Shown piece by piece: positions 1 to 9,167 of a DNA stretch of 47,880 bases (positions are counted from its first letter, which is position 1; the number at the start of each line of letters is the position of its first letter). The stretch lies in contig NZ_JBBUKT010000020.1 in NCBI RefSeq assembly GCF_038066715.1, positions 1-47,880 on the forward strand. The letters run 5' to 3'. The notes beneath the pieces are model-generated. The model was not told the DNA's origin. It ran no database searches and saw nothing but the letters and a program-made list of their open reading frames with translations. The position numbers were made by a program, and so were the translations under genes. The DNA is from Luteolibacter sp. Y139 (GTDB lineage Bacteria > Verrucomicrobiota > Verrucomicrobiia > Verrucomicrobiales > Akkermansiaceae).

Positions 1-90
1 TGCTTGGCTTCACCTTGCTTGGCTTCACCTTGCTTGGCTTCACCTTGCTTGGCTTCACCTTGCTTGGCTTCACCTTGCTTGGCTTCACCT
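1..90. repeat. 15-bp minisatellite, six exact copies (GEAKQ coding)
   Basis: The 15-base unit TGCTTGGCTTCACCT is repeated six times without mismatch, then decays into one degenerate unit at 91-105. It is in frame with the minus-strand coiled-coil gene, where each unit encodes Gly-Glu-Ala-Lys-Gln. The array may extend beyond the left edge. Exact identity suggests recent slippage expansion, so copy number may vary between strains. Confidence 0.95.
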
Positions 91-2588
91 TGCTTCGGCT
101 CAGCCACAGCCTCCCTCATGGCCTCCGCAGCTTCTTTGGCAGCCTCGGCTGCGGCCTTGTCTTCCCCCTTCGAAAGAGCCTCCTTCGCCTGCTCGGTGGC
201 AGCGACCGCTTCCGGCAACTGATCCGCCGCTTCGCTGCGCTGCTGGCGCGCCTCCGCCAATTGCTCCGCAGTCTTCTCCGCAATCTTCGCCTGCTCCTTC
301 TGCAAGGCCTCGCGAATTCCTTCGGGTGAACTCACCGGCGTCTGCTTCGACTTCTCCTCCAAACCCTTCTGCGACTCACTCAGCGCCTTCGCTTCTTCCG
401 CAAGCTTCTTCGCCTCCTCCGCCTGCGCCTCTAACACCTCGGCCCGCGCCTGCGGCTGCTCGCGCAATTGTTGCCGTAACTGCTCCTCCACCCCGCGCTG
501 GCGATCCTGCCACTGCTGGTCCATCGGCGCCTGCTGCTGCGCGGTCGCCTGCTTCTCAGCCTGCCGCGCCAGCTCGCGCTGCTGCTGGGCCAGTTCTTGA
601 AAGCGAGCCAGCTCCTCCACCTTCCGCCGATCGCGATCCATCGCTTCGCGCGCCTTCTCGAGATTCTTCACCGCGGCCTCCGCCTGCTCGCGGGCGTTGT
701 CGAGCTTCTCCTCACGCCGCTGCTGCCCATCCTGCAAAGGCGCACTCTCCAGCTCCTGCCGCGCCTGCGCCAGTTGCTCCGATGCCTTGCGTACTTCGTC
801 CGCCTTCGTCGCATGCACGCTCTCCTGCATCTGCTCCGCCAGCTTCTGCAAATCCTCCTGCGCCTTGGCCAAGCGATCGCGGGCTTCCTCGAAATGCTTC
901 ACCGCATCCTTGCTCAGCTCATCCTTCTGCATCTCGCCGCGATGCCAATCCATCCGCTCCCGGGCTTCGCGCGCCTCGCGCATCGCCGTCTCGATCGTCT
1001 CGCGTGCGCCATCATGCTCCGCCCGCAATTCCTGCCGCGCCAGCGACTCGGCATTCTGGTCGATCTTAATGAGAAGCCACTCGGAATTCCCCACGCCCGG
1101 CCCCTCAAGCTCAGCAGGCCGCGCATCCACCGCCCTCACCCTCAGACGCAGTTCATTCGCTCCCGGCCAGGCTTCTAACAACTCACCCACCGCCATCTCG
1201 CTCTCGCCGCGATAACGCGCGGGCTTCGCCGGGCCACCAAGCTTCTCCGGCAAGCTTCGCTCCAAACGCCGCGGCTCCTGGTCATTCGTCTTCACTTCCA
1301 GCTGCAGCGCCGCCACGCCGAAATCCTCCGTCACCTCATAGCGCAGACCGAGCACCTCATCCGGCCGCACCCGCAATTCGGTGGCCACGGGGCTCAGCCA
1401 GCGCACCGCAGGAGAAAGATCCTCCAGCACCCGCACCGGAAACCGCAGCGCTTCCACTTCACGGCCCAGCCGATGCTTCAATTTCAGCACCGCTTCGCCC
1501 GAACCTTCCTTGTTCAAGTTCCAAGCCAACTCGACGCGCCCCCCGGAAGCCGACTTCTCCACCGTCCCGTCCGCGATCCGCTTGCCATCGATCTCCAGCC
1601 ACGCAGCCTCCACCGCTGTGTTCAGTGCGCCGCTCAGATCCACCTTCGTCCCGCGCACCGCCTCGATCCCACGACCCAGCGGCTCCTCCTTCGGCAATAA
1701 TCCCGTATACTCCGGAAAGCTCAGCTTCACCCGCGGCTCCGGCAACGTTGGAGACGGCCACACGGTCACGTCGTAGCCGTCGCTTTCGCCGCGACCGGCG
1801 CGGGCCTTGTAGTGAAAACCTTCACGCACCGGGTCCAGGCGATAGCTCCACGCATCTCCCGCCGGCAGCATCGGCTGGACGATCTCATTGCCTGCCGGAG
1901 TGGTCATCACCACCTCCAGGTCCTTGGCTGGACCATCATATTTGATCGCGATCTCCAGCGCATCGCCTTCCAGCAATTCCACATTGCCCGGCTTCACGGA
2001 AAACTTCAGGGCCCCTGCATTCCCCAGCGTACTGAAGGGCGCCACCGCCCGCACCGCAAGCCGCACCGCCTCCTTCGGCCACACCACAAAGAGCAGCAAA
2101 AGTAGCGCCGCAAACGCGATCGCAGGACGCGCCCACTTCTTCGCCGCACCCACCGCCTTCAACTCCGCCCGCGCATCCACCTTGCCCACATCATCACCCG
2201 CCGCCTTCGCAAGCTCCTCTAACAGACTCTCCGAAACCCCGCCATGACCGCCGCCCAATTCCAGCACCGTGCTCATGCGCTCCTCGATCTCCGGATGCCG
2301 TCCCTCGATCCACCGCGCCACTTGCACCAGCCCGATCTTCCGCAGCAATGGCCTCAGTCCAATTGCCGCCGCTGCCAAAGTCCCGAGCACCCACACCCCG
2401 AACATCGCCCAGCGCGCAGCCTGGGGCAGCGGTGCGAGGAAATGATCCAGCGCCATCATCACCAGCAAGCCTCCGAGCATCACGGTTGCGATCACCAGCC
2501 CACCGCGCGTCCATTGCGCACGCCGGATGCTCGACCGCACTGCTTCCAGCCGTTGTCCGATTTCCTGTCTCGCTTTCTCCGTGCTCAT
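1..2588 (-). CDS. DUF4175-like membrane coiled-coil protein (3' end off left edge)
   Basis: The frame is open from an ATG at 2588 to the left edge, about 862 codons without a stop, so the C-terminus is missing. A good ribosome site (AAAGGAG) lies 8 bases before the ATG. The N-terminus has a pair of membrane helices near residues 25-75 and a third near 150-170. A long beta-rich extracytoplasmic region follows to about residue 500. The rest is highly charged Glu/Lys/Gln/Ala coiled coil, ending in tandem GEAKQ pentapeptides at the edge. The motif ARWIEGRHPEIEERMSTVLEL after the second helix matches the same position in the protein at 9168-11780, so the two are paralogues. It lies 21 bases downstream of the VWA protein and is probably co-transcribed with it. 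Families like this accompany MoxR/Bat clusters; an envelope scaffold role is inferred. Confidence 0.85.
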   Translation of the reverse strand, partial: MSTEKARQEIGQRLEAVRSSIRRAQWTRGGLVIATVMLGGLLVMMALDHFLAPLPQAARWAMFGVWVLGTLAAAAIGLRPLLRKIGLVQVARWIEGRHPEIEERMSTVLELGGGHGGVSESLLEELAKAAGDDVGKVDARAELKAVGAAKKWARPAIAFAALLLLLFVVWPKEAVRLAVRAVAPFSTLGNAGALKFSVKPGNVELLEGDALEIAIKYDGPAKDLEVVMTTPAGNEIVQPMLPAGDAWSYRLDPVREGFHYKARAGRGESDGYDVTVWPSPTLPEPRVKLSFPEYTGLLPKEEPLGRGIEAVRGTKVDLSGALNTAVEAAWLEIDGKRIADGTVEKSASGGRVELAWNLNKEGSGEAVLKLKHRLGREVEALRFPVRVLEDLSPAVRWLSPVATELRVRPDEVLGLRYEVTEDFGVAALQLEVKTNDQEPRRLERSLPEKLGGPAKPARYRGESEMAVGELLEAWPGANELRLRVRAVDARPAELEGPGVGNSEWLLIKIDQNAESLARQELRAEHDGARETIETAMREAREARERMDWHRGEMQKDELSKDAVKHFEEARDRLAKAQEDLQKLAEQMQESVHATKADEVRKASEQLAQARQELESAPLQDGQQRREEKLDNAREQAEAAVKNLEKAREAMDRDRRKVEELARFQELAQQQRELARQAEKQATAQQQAPMDQQWQDRQRGVEEQLRQQLREQPQARAEVLEAQAEEAKKLAEEAKALSESQKGLEEKSKQTPVSSPEGIREALQKEQAKIAEKTAEQLAEARQQRSEAADQLPEAVAATEQAKEALSKGEDKAAAEAAKEAAEAMREAVAEPKQGEAKQGEAKQGEAKQGEAKQGEAKQGEAK

Positions 2589-2609
2589 GACATGGCTCCT
2601 TTCATCGCA

Positions 2610-5021
2610 TCACGGCAGCCCACCTCCACGGCGGACCACCCATTCGGCTGCCAGAAGCAGGGCGAACAGGCCCAGCACCAGCGCATTGTCCCATAGCGGC
2701 GTCTCGCGCAGTTCCTTGCGCGCATCGCCTTCCTTCAAAAACAATCCTGTTAGATCCCCGGCATGCTCCGCATCCACGACCTTGCCACCGGAAAGCTGGG
2801 CCACCGTATCTAACAATGGCCGGTTCAAGGTCGTCTCCGCCAGCTCCACCGGCCCGCGCGACCCTACCACCCGGAAGCCCGCCGTCACGGCGGCGCTGCC
2901 ATCCTCCGCGGAAAGCCGGTCCGCCTCCTTGCCACGCAGCCGCACCTCATAGCGTCCTGGCTTGGCCAACGGCGCGAGTTCGGCTTCATGGAGGCCATTG
3001 GACCCTGCGACCGGGCTCAACGGCACGCTCGATATCACTTCCCCGTTCTGCACCAGCTCGGCCTTCAAACTCTCATCCGTCACAGGATTCAAATCCGCAT
3101 CGCGCAGACGGGCCGTCACCTTGATCCGGTCATCCGCGGTATAAGTAAGTTGGTCCGTCCCCAGCCGCACCCGCGAACCCCCGGCACGCAGCACCGGCCC
3201 CGCACCCCACCTCACCATGTTGCCCCAGAAGCGGTGGTGATACAAATCCCCCGCCCCCTCGCGCAGCCGCCACGTCCGGTCTGTTAGAAGCAGCGCCACC
3301 TTGCCCTTGCCCGTCTGCCGCGTGACCAGAAGCGCCGAGGCTGCCTCCTTCTCACGCCGCTTTGCCAGCGCATCCAAAGCTGCATTCAGCCCCTCGCCGC
3401 CACCAATCTCCTCGCCTTGGTTGTCGCCATTCGCGGTCAGCAAGACCTCCGCACCCTCCTTCAAGCCATGGATCGGCTGCCGCCACGAGATCGCCGGAAA
3501 GCCGGCCCACACCGCACCATTCGCCGCCTCCCCCGTCGCTTGTTGGACCAAGGGGTGCCCCCGCCCTTCCGCGGTCAAGGCAAAGCGGAATGGCTCTCCA
3601 CCCGTCGAATAGAACGTACGATGCCTCTCGTAGGTCTCCACCGGCACCAGGTCGCGCCCCGTTTCCGAAACAATCCCATGCGGCATATACTGCGGCCCCG
3701 CGATCATCACCAGCAGGGCCGCCCGCTCCTTGACGCAGTCGGAAAGGATCTTCCAGTCGCGTTCATCCAGCGCATCCGGCGGGATGTCACCCAGGATGAT
3801 CACGTCGAACTTCCGCCATTCCGCCTCGTCCTTCGGCAAGCGCGTCGCCTGGGCATCTCCGAAAGGCCGCGTGGCCGAAGCCGGAATCAGGGCATCGCTC
3901 TGCCCCTCGATCTTGTCCGGGTGAAGCAGCACGTACTGCAGCTGCACCGACTTGTCGCGGCCGTAGAAAAGATTGCGCAGGTAGCGGAATTCCCAGCGAG
4001 GAGAACCCTCCACGATCAGCACATTCGTCCGAGCATCGGTGATCGAAGTCTCGAACTCCCACGCATTGTTATCCGCGAACCGCTCGCCCTCCAGGCTGGC
4101 GATCTCAATTCGAAAGCCACCCACCCCGCCCTCCTTCGGCACCGTCGTGAAACGCACCTCTTCCCGATGATGATCCTGCGGGATGGAAATCTCGCGCGCC
4201 TCGATCTCCTCGTTGCCGCGCATCAGCTTCACCTTCGCCTGCTTGCCCTTGTAGCCGTCGAATTTCAGCATCGCCGTCACCCGCATCTTGTCGCCGAGGT
4301 GGATCGCCTCCGGCGCCTTCACTTCCAGAACGGACGCATCGCGCGGCGGCTCGGCGCTGCCCGTTGCCACCACGCCCACCGGCGCATCCAGGATGCCAAA
4401 GCGCCGCGCCACATCCTCCACCCGGCTCGGGCGATTGTGGCGGCCATCGCTCACCATGATCACTCCCGCCAGATCATCCGGTGGCACCTGCTCCAAGACT
4501 GTCCCGAGCGCCGCAGCCAAATCCGTCGCATCGCCCCACCCCTCAGCCTCGCCTTCCCCAGCCTCCCTCACACTTCGCGCCGCACGCACCGTGCGGACCT
4601 TCATCGACTCGGAAAGCTTCTTCACCAGCCCAGCCTGCTCCAGACCTCGCTCGCCAAGCTCCAGCCGGGTCGCCGCCGCTCCATCGTCCTTCAGATGCAT
4701 CGACGCCGAGTCATCCAGCACCACCACCACTTCGCGATTCCGCGCTCGTTCGACCATCCGCACCCACACCGGCTCCACGAGGATCCACCCCAGCACCGCC
4801 AGTGCCATCAGGCGCAGGGCCACCACCGCACGCCCGCGCTGCGGCGTCACCGCACCCACTTCGTAGCGATACAGCCAGAGTATCCCTTCCGCCGCCGCCG
4901 CTCCCACCAGCGCCACCGCCCACAACGGCCACTCCGGCGACAAGCGCACGAGCTTCCCCACGCCGCGGAGCAGCCCCCACAGCCCCAGAAAAATGATCGG
5001 AAATCGGACCAGCACCTTCAT
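2610..5021 (-). CDS. VWA-type membrane protein with amidotransferase-like domain
   Basis: 803 residues. Two or three N-terminal membrane helices (about 5-22, 33-50, 65-83) are followed by a von Willebrand A-like domain. Its metal site DDSAS (D103-x-S105-x-S107) and a GVIMVSDGRHN strand are visible. The middle (about 330-520) resembles the class I glutamine-amidotransferase-like fold of related PVC proteins (LIVEGSPRWEFRYLRNLF), with no obvious catalytic Cys-His-Glu triad. The C-terminal part looks beta-rich and ends in one more helix (LWDNALVLGLFALLLAAEW). The likely place is the inner membrane with most of the protein in the periplasm. It is 21 bases upstream of the coiled-coil gene. The pair resembles the BatA/BatB-type part of MoxR-Bat clusters, but the MoxR ATPase and DUF58 genes are not in the window. 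The architecture is well supported; the function is unknown. Confidence 0.85.
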   Translation of the reverse strand: MKVLVRFPIIFLGLWGLLRGVGKLVRLSPEWPLWAVALVGAAAAEGILWLYRYEVGAVTPQRGRAVVALRLMALAVLGWILVEPVWVRMVERARNREVVVVLDDSASMHLKDDGAAATRLELGERGLEQAGLVKKLSESMKVRTVRAARSVREAGEGEAEGWGDATDLAAALGTVLEQVPPDDLAGVIMVSDGRHNRPSRVEDVARRFGILDAPVGVVATGSAEPPRDASVLEVKAPEAIHLGDKMRVTAMLKFDGYKGKQAKVKLMRGNEEIEAREISIPQDHHREEVRFTTVPKEGGVGGFRIEIASLEGERFADNNAWEFETSITDARTNVLIVEGSPRWEFRYLRNLFYGRDKSVQLQYVLLHPDKIEGQSDALIPASATRPFGDAQATRLPKDEAEWRKFDVIILGDIPPDALDERDWKILSDCVKERAALLVMIAGPQYMPHGIVSETGRDLVPVETYERHRTFYSTGGEPFRFALTAEGRGHPLVQQATGEAANGAVWAGFPAISWRQPIHGLKEGAEVLLTANGDNQGEEIGGGEGLNAALDALAKRREKEAASALLVTRQTGKGKVALLLTDRTWRLREGAGDLYHHRFWGNMVRWGAGPVLRAGGSRVRLGTDQLTYTADDRIKVTARLRDADLNPVTDESLKAELVQNGEVISSVPLSPVAGSNGLHEAELAPLAKPGRYEVRLRGKEADRLSAEDGSAAVTAGFRVVGSRGPVELAETTLNRPLLDTVAQLSGGKVVDAEHAGDLTGLFLKEGDARKELRETPLWDNALVLGLFALLLAAEWVVRRGGGLP

Positions 5022-5129
5022 GCCAAGCCCCGCTCTCCCCGAATTTGCACCACAATCGACATTCCCGTCCTCAACGACCGGGAAACGTTAGCTATTTCAA
5101 CGAAGTCTGTCGTGAAATTTTATGCACAT

Positions 5130-7676
5130 TCAAACCCCGCTCCGCAGGATCTCCAGCGGCGGGTGATGACAAACACCACGGCTCAGGGCCAAACCTCCGA
5201 TCACCGAGATCCCCGTCGCCGCCGCAAACGCTCCCGCCACCACTGTAAGGTCCGGCCACGGCGATCCCTGGAACACGAACTTCGCCAGCGCCGCATTCCC
5301 CGCCACGGCAAGCACCACCCCGGTCAACGCCGACAACACCCCCAGCGCGGCATACTCGATCACCAGGATCGTCCGCACCTGCTTCGCCGAAGCACCGAGC
5401 GTCCGCAGCAGCACGCTTTCCCGCAACCGCACGTCACGTCCATTGAGCAACGTGCCAATCACGATCGGCAATCCCGCCAGCACCGTGAATCCAGCCAGCA
5501 CCGAAATGACCGTCGAGATCTTGGTGACAATATCCCGCACCGTTTCGAGCACCAGCGTCAGGTCGATGGCCGTGACGTTTCCAAACTCGGCGATCAAGGC
5601 TCGCTGCAACTCCCCGGAAGCCGCCGGCGTCGGCGTCCTCGTGGTTACCACATGGAAACCCGGCGCGTCCTCCAGCACACCCGGCGGAAAGACCATGAAG
5701 AAGTTCAGGTTGAAGCGACTCCAGTCCACCTTGCGCAAGCTCGTGACCTTCGCCTTCACCGTCACTCCCTGCACATCCAGCGTAAGCTCATCCCCCACCT
5801 TCACCTTCATGTCCTTGGCGATCTGCTCCTCAAGCGAAAGCGGCACCGGTTGATTCTTATCAGGCACCGACGCCTCCCACTTCCCTGCCACCAGCGTTTC
5901 CGTGGCGTTCATTTCCGCACGATAGGTCGAGCGGAACTCACGTCGCGCAATCCAGCGCGGGATGTTGGGCACATCGCGCACCGCCACGCCGCGAATCGAC
6001 TCGATGCGCATGGTCACCATCGGCGCGCTCTCCAGCACTGGCATCCCCTGCTTCTCCACGGTCTTCCGCACCCCATCGAGCTGATCCGGCTGCACGTCGA
6101 TCAGGTAAAGGTTCGGACTATTGGCATTCTGGGTAACATTCAGCCGCTGGCGGATCAGACTTCCGACAAGCAAAACCGTCACTAACAGGAACGTCCCCAG
6201 TCCCAGCGAAAGCAGGAACAGCAAAGTCTGGTTGCGAGGCCGGTGGAGATTGGAAAGGCCCTGCCGCAACAGGTACGGCCAGCGCGAATTCACCGCACGA
6301 CGTGTGACCACTATCAAGAGCTTGGCCACGCCAACCAGCACCCCGAACGCAATGGCCAAACCACCCACCAGCGACAGCGCGCGCTTCCACTCCGGATCAT
6401 TGGTCAAGGCAAGCAATACCAGCAGCCCGACCAATAGCGCATACACCGGCAACGCCCGCAGCGTGTTCCCTTCCAAAGTCGCCCCACCTCTCAAAGTCGC
6501 CGCCGGCGAAATGCGTCGGATCTTCAACAGCGGCAGCAGCGCAAACCCACAGCACACTGCAAAGCCCGCCGCGGTCGTCTTCGCGACCACCGCCCACTCC
6601 GGCGCAGGCTCCACCGAAATCGGCAACTGCCCTTGGAACGCGGCAAGCGTTCCCATCTGCAAGGCGATCCCTAACACGGCCCCCACGATCGCCCCTAACA
6701 GACCGAGAGCCGCGGCCTGCACGAAGTAGATCCCGAACGCCACCTGCCCCGGACACCCGAGGCATCGCAAGATTGCCACCGTCGGCACCCGCCTTACCAC
6801 ATGCGCATGCACCGCACCCGCCACACCGATCGCTCCGAGCACCAGCGCCGCCAGCGCCAGGATGCCCAGGAACCGCTGGAAATTCTCCAGCGCATCACCC
6901 AGATTTTCACGTCGATCGGCCGGCGTCTCTAACCTCCAGGCGTTGTCAGGAAAGTCATCCCGCACCTTGTCCTTCAAGCTCGCCGGCGCATCGGGAATCG
7001 CCAGATGCACCTGATGCATCGCCATGCTGTTCTTCGATAGCAGCCCGCTGCGCTCCACATCCCCCAACCTCACATAAGCCTCCGGCGCAAAACCGCTGAA
7101 ACGGCTGCTCTTCGGCGCACCCTTCGTCACCGAACCGAGAATCGGCAGCTTCACGCCACCAAGCTCGACCTCATCACCGACCTTGGCGCTGAACTGATCT
7201 AACAAAGCTGGCTCTAACAAAATCCCCGGACCCTCCTTCAGCTTCTGCCAGCCATCCGCCGGCTTCGTCTCGACCTGCCCGTAGTAAGGATACCCACCCT
7301 CGATTCCCCGCACCTGCACCATCCGCGCACCACCTCCGGGGAGGAACTTCAGCATCGAAGGGAAAGTCGTCTCGCGACTGATCTCCCTCGCCATTCCTTT
7401 CAAGCGCGCTAGATCCTTCTCCGATAGCGGCTGGCGCGTCGAAACCTGCAAGTCCGAGCCCAGCAAGGCCTTCGCCTGCGTCTCGATCCCCGTCTGCACG
7501 CTCTCCTTCAGCGAATGGATCGCGACGAGGGCCGCAATCCCCGACACGATCGCCAGCGAAAAGATCAGCAGCCGTCCGCGCTGCGAGCGGCTGTCCCGCC
7601 ATGCCATCCGCCACGTCCATGGATGAAAAAGCGCGGCGAGGAAGAATCTTGGAAGGGAACGGTCACCGGAACTCAT
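5130..7676 (-). CDS. FtsX-like ABC transporter permease
   Basis: 848 residues, near the size of the YbbP family of lipoprotein-type or export-type permeases. A membrane helix near 30-50 is followed by a long periplasmic MacB-like domain. A first FtsX domain has helices around 270-400 (LGILALAALVLGAIGVAGAV), and a central pair lies near 415-475. A second periplasmic domain precedes a C-terminal FtsX domain (LAGFTVLAGLPIVIGTLLNGRD, then RESVLLRTLGAS). The RTLGAS and RCLGC turns are the cytoplasmic coupling segments that contact the ATPase. No ATP-binding subunit is adjacent; the ABC ATPase at 43139-44071 is of another type. The partner must be encoded elsewhere or outside the window. The gene is divergent from the host-attachment-like gene and 108 bases upstream of the VWA gene. 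Confidence 0.88.
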   Translation of the reverse strand: MSSGDRSLPRFFLAALFHPWTWRMAWRDSRSQRGRLLIFSLAIVSGIAALVAIHSLKESVQTGIETQAKALLGSDLQVSTRQPLSEKDLARLKGMAREISRETTFPSMLKFLPGGGARMVQVRGIEGGYPYYGQVETKPADGWQKLKEGPGILLEPALLDQFSAKVGDEVELGGVKLPILGSVTKGAPKSSRFSGFAPEAYVRLGDVERSGLLSKNSMAMHQVHLAIPDAPASLKDKVRDDFPDNAWRLETPADRRENLGDALENFQRFLGILALAALVLGAIGVAGAVHAHVVRRVPTVAILRCLGCPGQVAFGIYFVQAAALGLLGAIVGAVLGIALQMGTLAAFQGQLPISVEPAPEWAVVAKTTAAGFAVCCGFALLPLLKIRRISPAATLRGGATLEGNTLRALPVYALLVGLLVLLALTNDPEWKRALSLVGGLAIAFGVLVGVAKLLIVVTRRAVNSRWPYLLRQGLSNLHRPRNQTLLFLLSLGLGTFLLVTVLLVGSLIRQRLNVTQNANSPNLYLIDVQPDQLDGVRKTVEKQGMPVLESAPMVTMRIESIRGVAVRDVPNIPRWIARREFRSTYRAEMNATETLVAGKWEASVPDKNQPVPLSLEEQIAKDMKVKVGDELTLDVQGVTVKAKVTSLRKVDWSRFNLNFFMVFPPGVLEDAPGFHVVTTRTPTPAASGELQRALIAEFGNVTAIDLTLVLETVRDIVTKISTVISVLAGFTVLAGLPIVIGTLLNGRDVRLRESVLLRTLGASAKQVRTILVIEYAALGVLSALTGVVLAVAGNAALAKFVFQGSPWPDLTVVAGAFAAATGISVIGGLALSRGVCHHPPLEILRSGV

Positions 7677-7880
7677 GCGCGTGTAGTCAGCAAATCCAGC
7701 GGCACCTTGACATCCGGCACGGATTTGACAAACGGGAGCTTTGCTCAGGAACTCCTTTGCTTCGATTTCCCTGAATTCGTCCCGTCAAACCAAGCTACGG
7801 CGGTCATTTGCCAATCGCTCCTTGCGCCACGGCATACCTCTCTCCATGGTCTCATCGAATCATCTCTTGATTCCTATGCT

Positions 7881-8351
7881 ATGGAACCGCTCATCATCCT
7901 TTCGAATCTGGGTCGGGTGCGTGCCCTGACCTTCCGCGCGGCGGGCGACGACCCGCGGCAGCATGCTCACCTCAGCGAAATCCCGGGCAGCCGGGTGGAA
8001 CTGCGACCGCAATCCGTGACCAAAGTGGTAACCGACCAAGCCGGGCGTTCTCCGCAAAGCGGCCCTGTTGGAGTCGCCTCTGGCATGTCCTTCGGAGAAG
8101 CGCACGGGCTGGAGACCGAACTGGAACGCCAGGCCTTGGCGAGAATCGCCATGGAAATCGGCGACCGCGTCAAGGCGGAGGGAAATCCCCGCTGGCATCT
8201 CGTCGCACCCGTCACGATCCTGTCCGCCCTTCAAAAGGCACTCCCTGCTTCGGCCCGGAAATCCTTGGCAGGAACCACGGCTGGCGACCTCACGAAGCTC
8301 CCTGTCGCAAAGCTGGAGACCCAGCTCCTTCACAATGGCGCCATGAGGTGA
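7881..8351 (+). CDS. Host-attachment-like (baeRF-type) protein
   Basis: 156 residues from the ATG at 7881. The frame is open further upstream, but that extension overlaps the divergent permease gene and has no family similarity. The C-terminal half (ETELERQALARIAMEIGDRVK, then WHLVAPVTILSALQKALP, then LTKLPVAKLETQLL) follows the pattern of proteins annotated as required for attachment to host cells, which share the eRF1 domain-2-like fold. The usual N-terminal pattern (strand, Gly-x-x-Arg-Ala) is kept as ILSNLGRVRALTF. The protein is cytoplasmic, with no signal peptide. Its role in this family is poorly known, and related proteins have been proposed to act on ribosomes. No Shine-Dalgarno sequence precedes the start. 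Hairpins downstream suggest that transcription stops before the hydrolase gene. Confidence 0.65.
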   Translation: MEPLIILSNLGRVRALTFRAAGDDPRQHAHLSEIPGSRVELRPQSVTKVVTDQAGRSPQSGPVGVASGMSFGEAHGLETELERQALARIAMEIGDRVKAEGNPRWHLVAPVTILSALQKALPASARKSLAGTTAGDLTKLPVAKLETQLLHNGAMR

Positions 8352-8352
8352 T

Positions 8353-8418
8353 CTCCCCTCGGGGAATCCTTTCGAATCCGCCCTGTGCCCGGTGGGTGCA
8401 TTGACACACCGGCACAGG
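8353..8418 (+). terminator. Two GC-rich hairpins between genes
   Basis: A short TCCCC/GGGGA palindrome at 8353-8364 follows the stop codon directly. A second stem pairs 8382-8394 with 8407-8418: 12 base pairs with one bulged C and a 12-base loop that ends in TTGACA. There is no T-run, so this could be a Rho-assisted terminator or a structured leader of the next gene. The TTGACA in the loop could also be a -35 box for the hydrolase, 31 bases upstream of its ATG. Confidence 0.4.
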
Positions 8419-8436
8419 CGCGGCTTCATCCGGCCC

Positions 8437-9048
8437 ATGCCCGAGCGCTTCACCGGTGGTTTCGTCCAGACCAATGGCTATTTGATCGAAACCCCCGATG
8501 GCTCGCACCTCTTGGTCGACGCACCCGCGGGATCGGCCGCTTGGCTGAAGGCAAAGGGTATCGTCCCGACAGCCCTTCTACTGACCCACCAGCACTACGA
8601 TCACGTCGAGGACGCCGCCGCCGTGGCCGCCATGGGGGTTCGGGTCTTCGCCCACGCGGCCTACTCCACGGACCTGACCTTGGAGGAAATGATGCGCAGC
8701 TACGGGATGCCCGTTCACGTCGAGCCCTACGCCGTCGACGAGTTGCTGGAAGGCCGCACCTCACTGGAAATCAACGGACTCCGCCTGGAATTGGCCCACG
8801 TCCCCGGCCACTCTCCGGACAGCGTGACCTTCTTCATCCGGGAGAGCGGCGAACTCTTCTCCGGCGACACCCTGTTCGAGGGCTCGATCGGCCGGCCCGA
8901 CCTCCCCGGCGGCGATGGCCCCCTGCTCATCGACGGCATCCGCGAAAAGCTTTTCGTCCTCCCGGAAAACACGCAGGTGTTCCCCGGCCACGGCCCGACG
9001 ACCACGATCGGCGCGGAACGTGCTGGAAATCCCTACTGCGGCGATTGA
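8437..9048 (+). CDS. Metallo-beta-lactamase-fold hydrolase (glyoxalase II-like)
   Basis: 203 residues from ATG 8437 (MPERF). An upstream in-frame ATG at 8392 would add 15 basic residues encoded inside the hairpin and is less likely. The family metal motif HxHxDH is present as THQHYDHVED. Later ligands lie in HVPGHSPDS, FSGDTLFEGSIGRPDL and VFPGHGPTTTIG. This is the compact layout of hydroxyacylglutathione-hydrolase-like MBL proteins, which hydrolyse thioesters with a binuclear Zn or Fe site. The long C-terminal glutathione-binding helical domain of true glyoxalase II is absent, so the substrate cannot be stated. The protein should be cytoplasmic. Confidence 0.9.
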   Translation: MPERFTGGFVQTNGYLIETPDGSHLLVDAPAGSAAWLKAKGIVPTALLLTHQHYDHVEDAAAVAAMGVRVFAHAAYSTDLTLEEMMRSYGMPVHVEPYAVDELLEGRTSLEINGLRLELAHVPGHSPDSVTFFIRESGELFSGDTLFEGSIGRPDLPGGDGPLLIDGIREKLFVLPENTQVFPGHGPTTTIGAERAGNPYCGD

Positions 9049-9167
9049 TCGGCACGAACAGCCCGCCGGGCGGCGTTATCATCCCGGAGAAATCCGCTGG
9101 AAATCCGGGGCTGTCCCTGCGAGTTTCGCAAAGCTGATGAATCAACCGACGTTTAACGCCTGATACG

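Noticed and set aside
1..105. Possible CRISPR array
   Set aside because: The 15-base units are adjacent without spacers and are in frame with a coding sequence.
5022..5129. Promoter of the VWA gene
   Set aside because: The stretch is AT-richer, but no -35/-10 pair with proper spacing could be fixed.
3417..6185. 922-codon open frame on the plus strand opposite the VWA and permease genes
   Set aside because: Antisense shadow of high-GC minus-strand genes; rich in His/Arg/Pro, no domain, and it spans the gap between two real genes.
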